Positions 4,730 to 5,357 of a DNA stretch of 5,357 nt are shown in pieces. The stretch lies in NCBI GenBank assembly GCA_031276335.1, contig JAISNH010000005.1:1-5357 (forward strand), in the 5' to 3' direction. This DNA is from Rickettsiales bacterium (GTDB taxonomy: Bacteria > Pseudomonadota > Alphaproteobacteria > Rs-D84 > CACZYB01). The number at the start of each line of letters is the position of its first letter. Position 1 is the stretch's first letter. The notes beneath the pieces are model-generated. The model was not told the origin of the DNA, made no database searches, and was given only the letters and a program-made list of their open reading frames with translations. Both the position numbers and the translations under genes were made by a program.

Positions 4730-5357
4730 TTATCTTATCATCCTGCAACCGACTTCGTCGTCAGCAACGCCATTTGCCGCTTTAGTGGCCACGATGTTTC
4801 CAAAGCCGTCATAAGCTATCGCGCAATAAAGCTGGCTTGTGTCGCATGTAAACCTGCAACTATACGAAGGGTCCGTGCGGCAATCCATCCCACGAACCGA
4901 ATAATACTCGCAACTGCTTGCGAGCGAATATCCGTTCGCCCGTAATTCGGCATTTACTTTAGCAAGGGCTTTTGCCGCCAACTCTCCGGTGGAAAAAGTT
5001 TGCTTATCCGCATTTCCCAATCTTTTCAATTCGGGATCCAGGAAATCGCTCTCGTAAGACCGAGCCATTGACAGGCCGGCATCGAGATCCCTTTCCTGCC
5101 GGCTGGCAGCTGAATCCCCTTTGGCATTTACAAAATCGCGCACGGCTTTTTTGCAGGCGGCTTCCGTCCATCCGCCTATATCGTCGCCAAGCGCATCCCA
5201 CAATATACCATCTATCCCAACGTCTATGTTCTGAATGGCAAAGCCCGGGTTCTTGGCAAGTATCCTTTTTTCTTTTTCATCGACCGATAAGAACAGGCTT
5301 CTGAATTCCATGAGTTTCGAAGACAGCTGGCCAACAATATCCTGGCCGTTGTCCGAC
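4730..5357 (-). CDS. Cysteine-rich hypothetical protein, 5' end outside the window
   Basis: The frame is open to the right edge. From the first in-window ATG (5311) it encodes 193 residues, but 15 more codons upstream (SDNGQDIVGQLSSKL) have no stop. No Shine-Dalgarno sequence precedes that ATG, so the true start lies beyond 5357 and any signal peptide is unseen. Counting from the 5311 Met, residues 1-60 include a helical start and GGWTEAACKKAVRDF (46-60). Residues 61-125 are charged and helical. The C-terminal 60 residues carry six cysteines (134, 144, 152, 156, 163, 189), with CRFTC and LYCAIAYDGFGNIV near the centre. Six closely spaced cysteines fit a disulfide-bonded periplasmic or secreted domain; a metal site is less likely because no histidines accompany them. 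It ends 15 bp before the ATG of the secreted helical protein, so the two are probably co-transcribed and may act together. The family is not recognised. Confidence 0.78.
   Translation of the reverse strand, partial: SDNGQDIVGQLSSKLMEFRSLFLSVDEKEKRILAKNPGFAIQNIDVGIDGILWDALGDDIGGWTEAACKKAVRDFVNAKGDSAASRQERDLDAGLSMARSYESDFLDPELKRLGNADKQTFSTGELAAKALAKVNAELRANGYSLASSCEYYSVRGMDCRTDPSYSCRFTCDTSQLYCAIAYDGFGNIVATKAANGVADDEVGCRMIR

Overview
The window reads as chromosomal DNA from a Gram-negative bacterium. The reasons are two proteins with lipobox signal peptides, one with a Sec signal peptide ending in Ala-Ser-Ala, several predicted exported proteins with paired cysteines (suggesting an oxidising periplasm), canonical Shine-Dalgarno sites, sigma70-type promoters and short intrinsic terminators. 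Taxonomy cannot be fixed from the sequence. The mix of one housekeeping gene among unfamiliar envelope genes resembles my recollection of host-associated alphaproteobacterial metagenome genomes, but that is a weak guess.

Layout, left to right. Positions 23-1024 (minus) encode a lipoprotein with degenerate MORN/YwqK-like repeats. A 292-bp divergent intergenic region (1025-1316) carries back-to-back sigma70-like promoters, one for the lipoprotein and one for purC. purC (1317-2441, plus) encodes SAICAR synthase of purine biosynthesis and is the only gene with a confident function. A hairpin at 2440-2465 separates it from a convergent 61-residue lipoprotein gene (2519-2704, minus). Next are an unrecognised 203-residue, probably cytoplasmic protein (2952-3563, minus) with its own promoter and terminator, and then an envelope pair. 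The pair is a 322-residue secreted protein rich in Gly/Ala/Ser helices (3746-4714, minus) and, 15 bp upstream, a cysteine-rich protein (4730 to beyond 5357, minus) that runs off the right edge.

How it fits together. purC seems to be transcribed alone, with no other purine gene next to it. The minus-strand genes form at least four transcription units: the pair 4730-5357/3746-4714, then 2952-3563, 2519-2704 and 23-1024. Three of these units end in visible hairpins with U-tracts, and two of those hairpins share an identical 17-nt core. I see no mobile element, CRISPR array, tRNA or rRNA. The least explained parts are the two-gene envelope operon at the right end, whose second product is built from an internal duplication, and the long structured leaders of the two lipoprotein genes.
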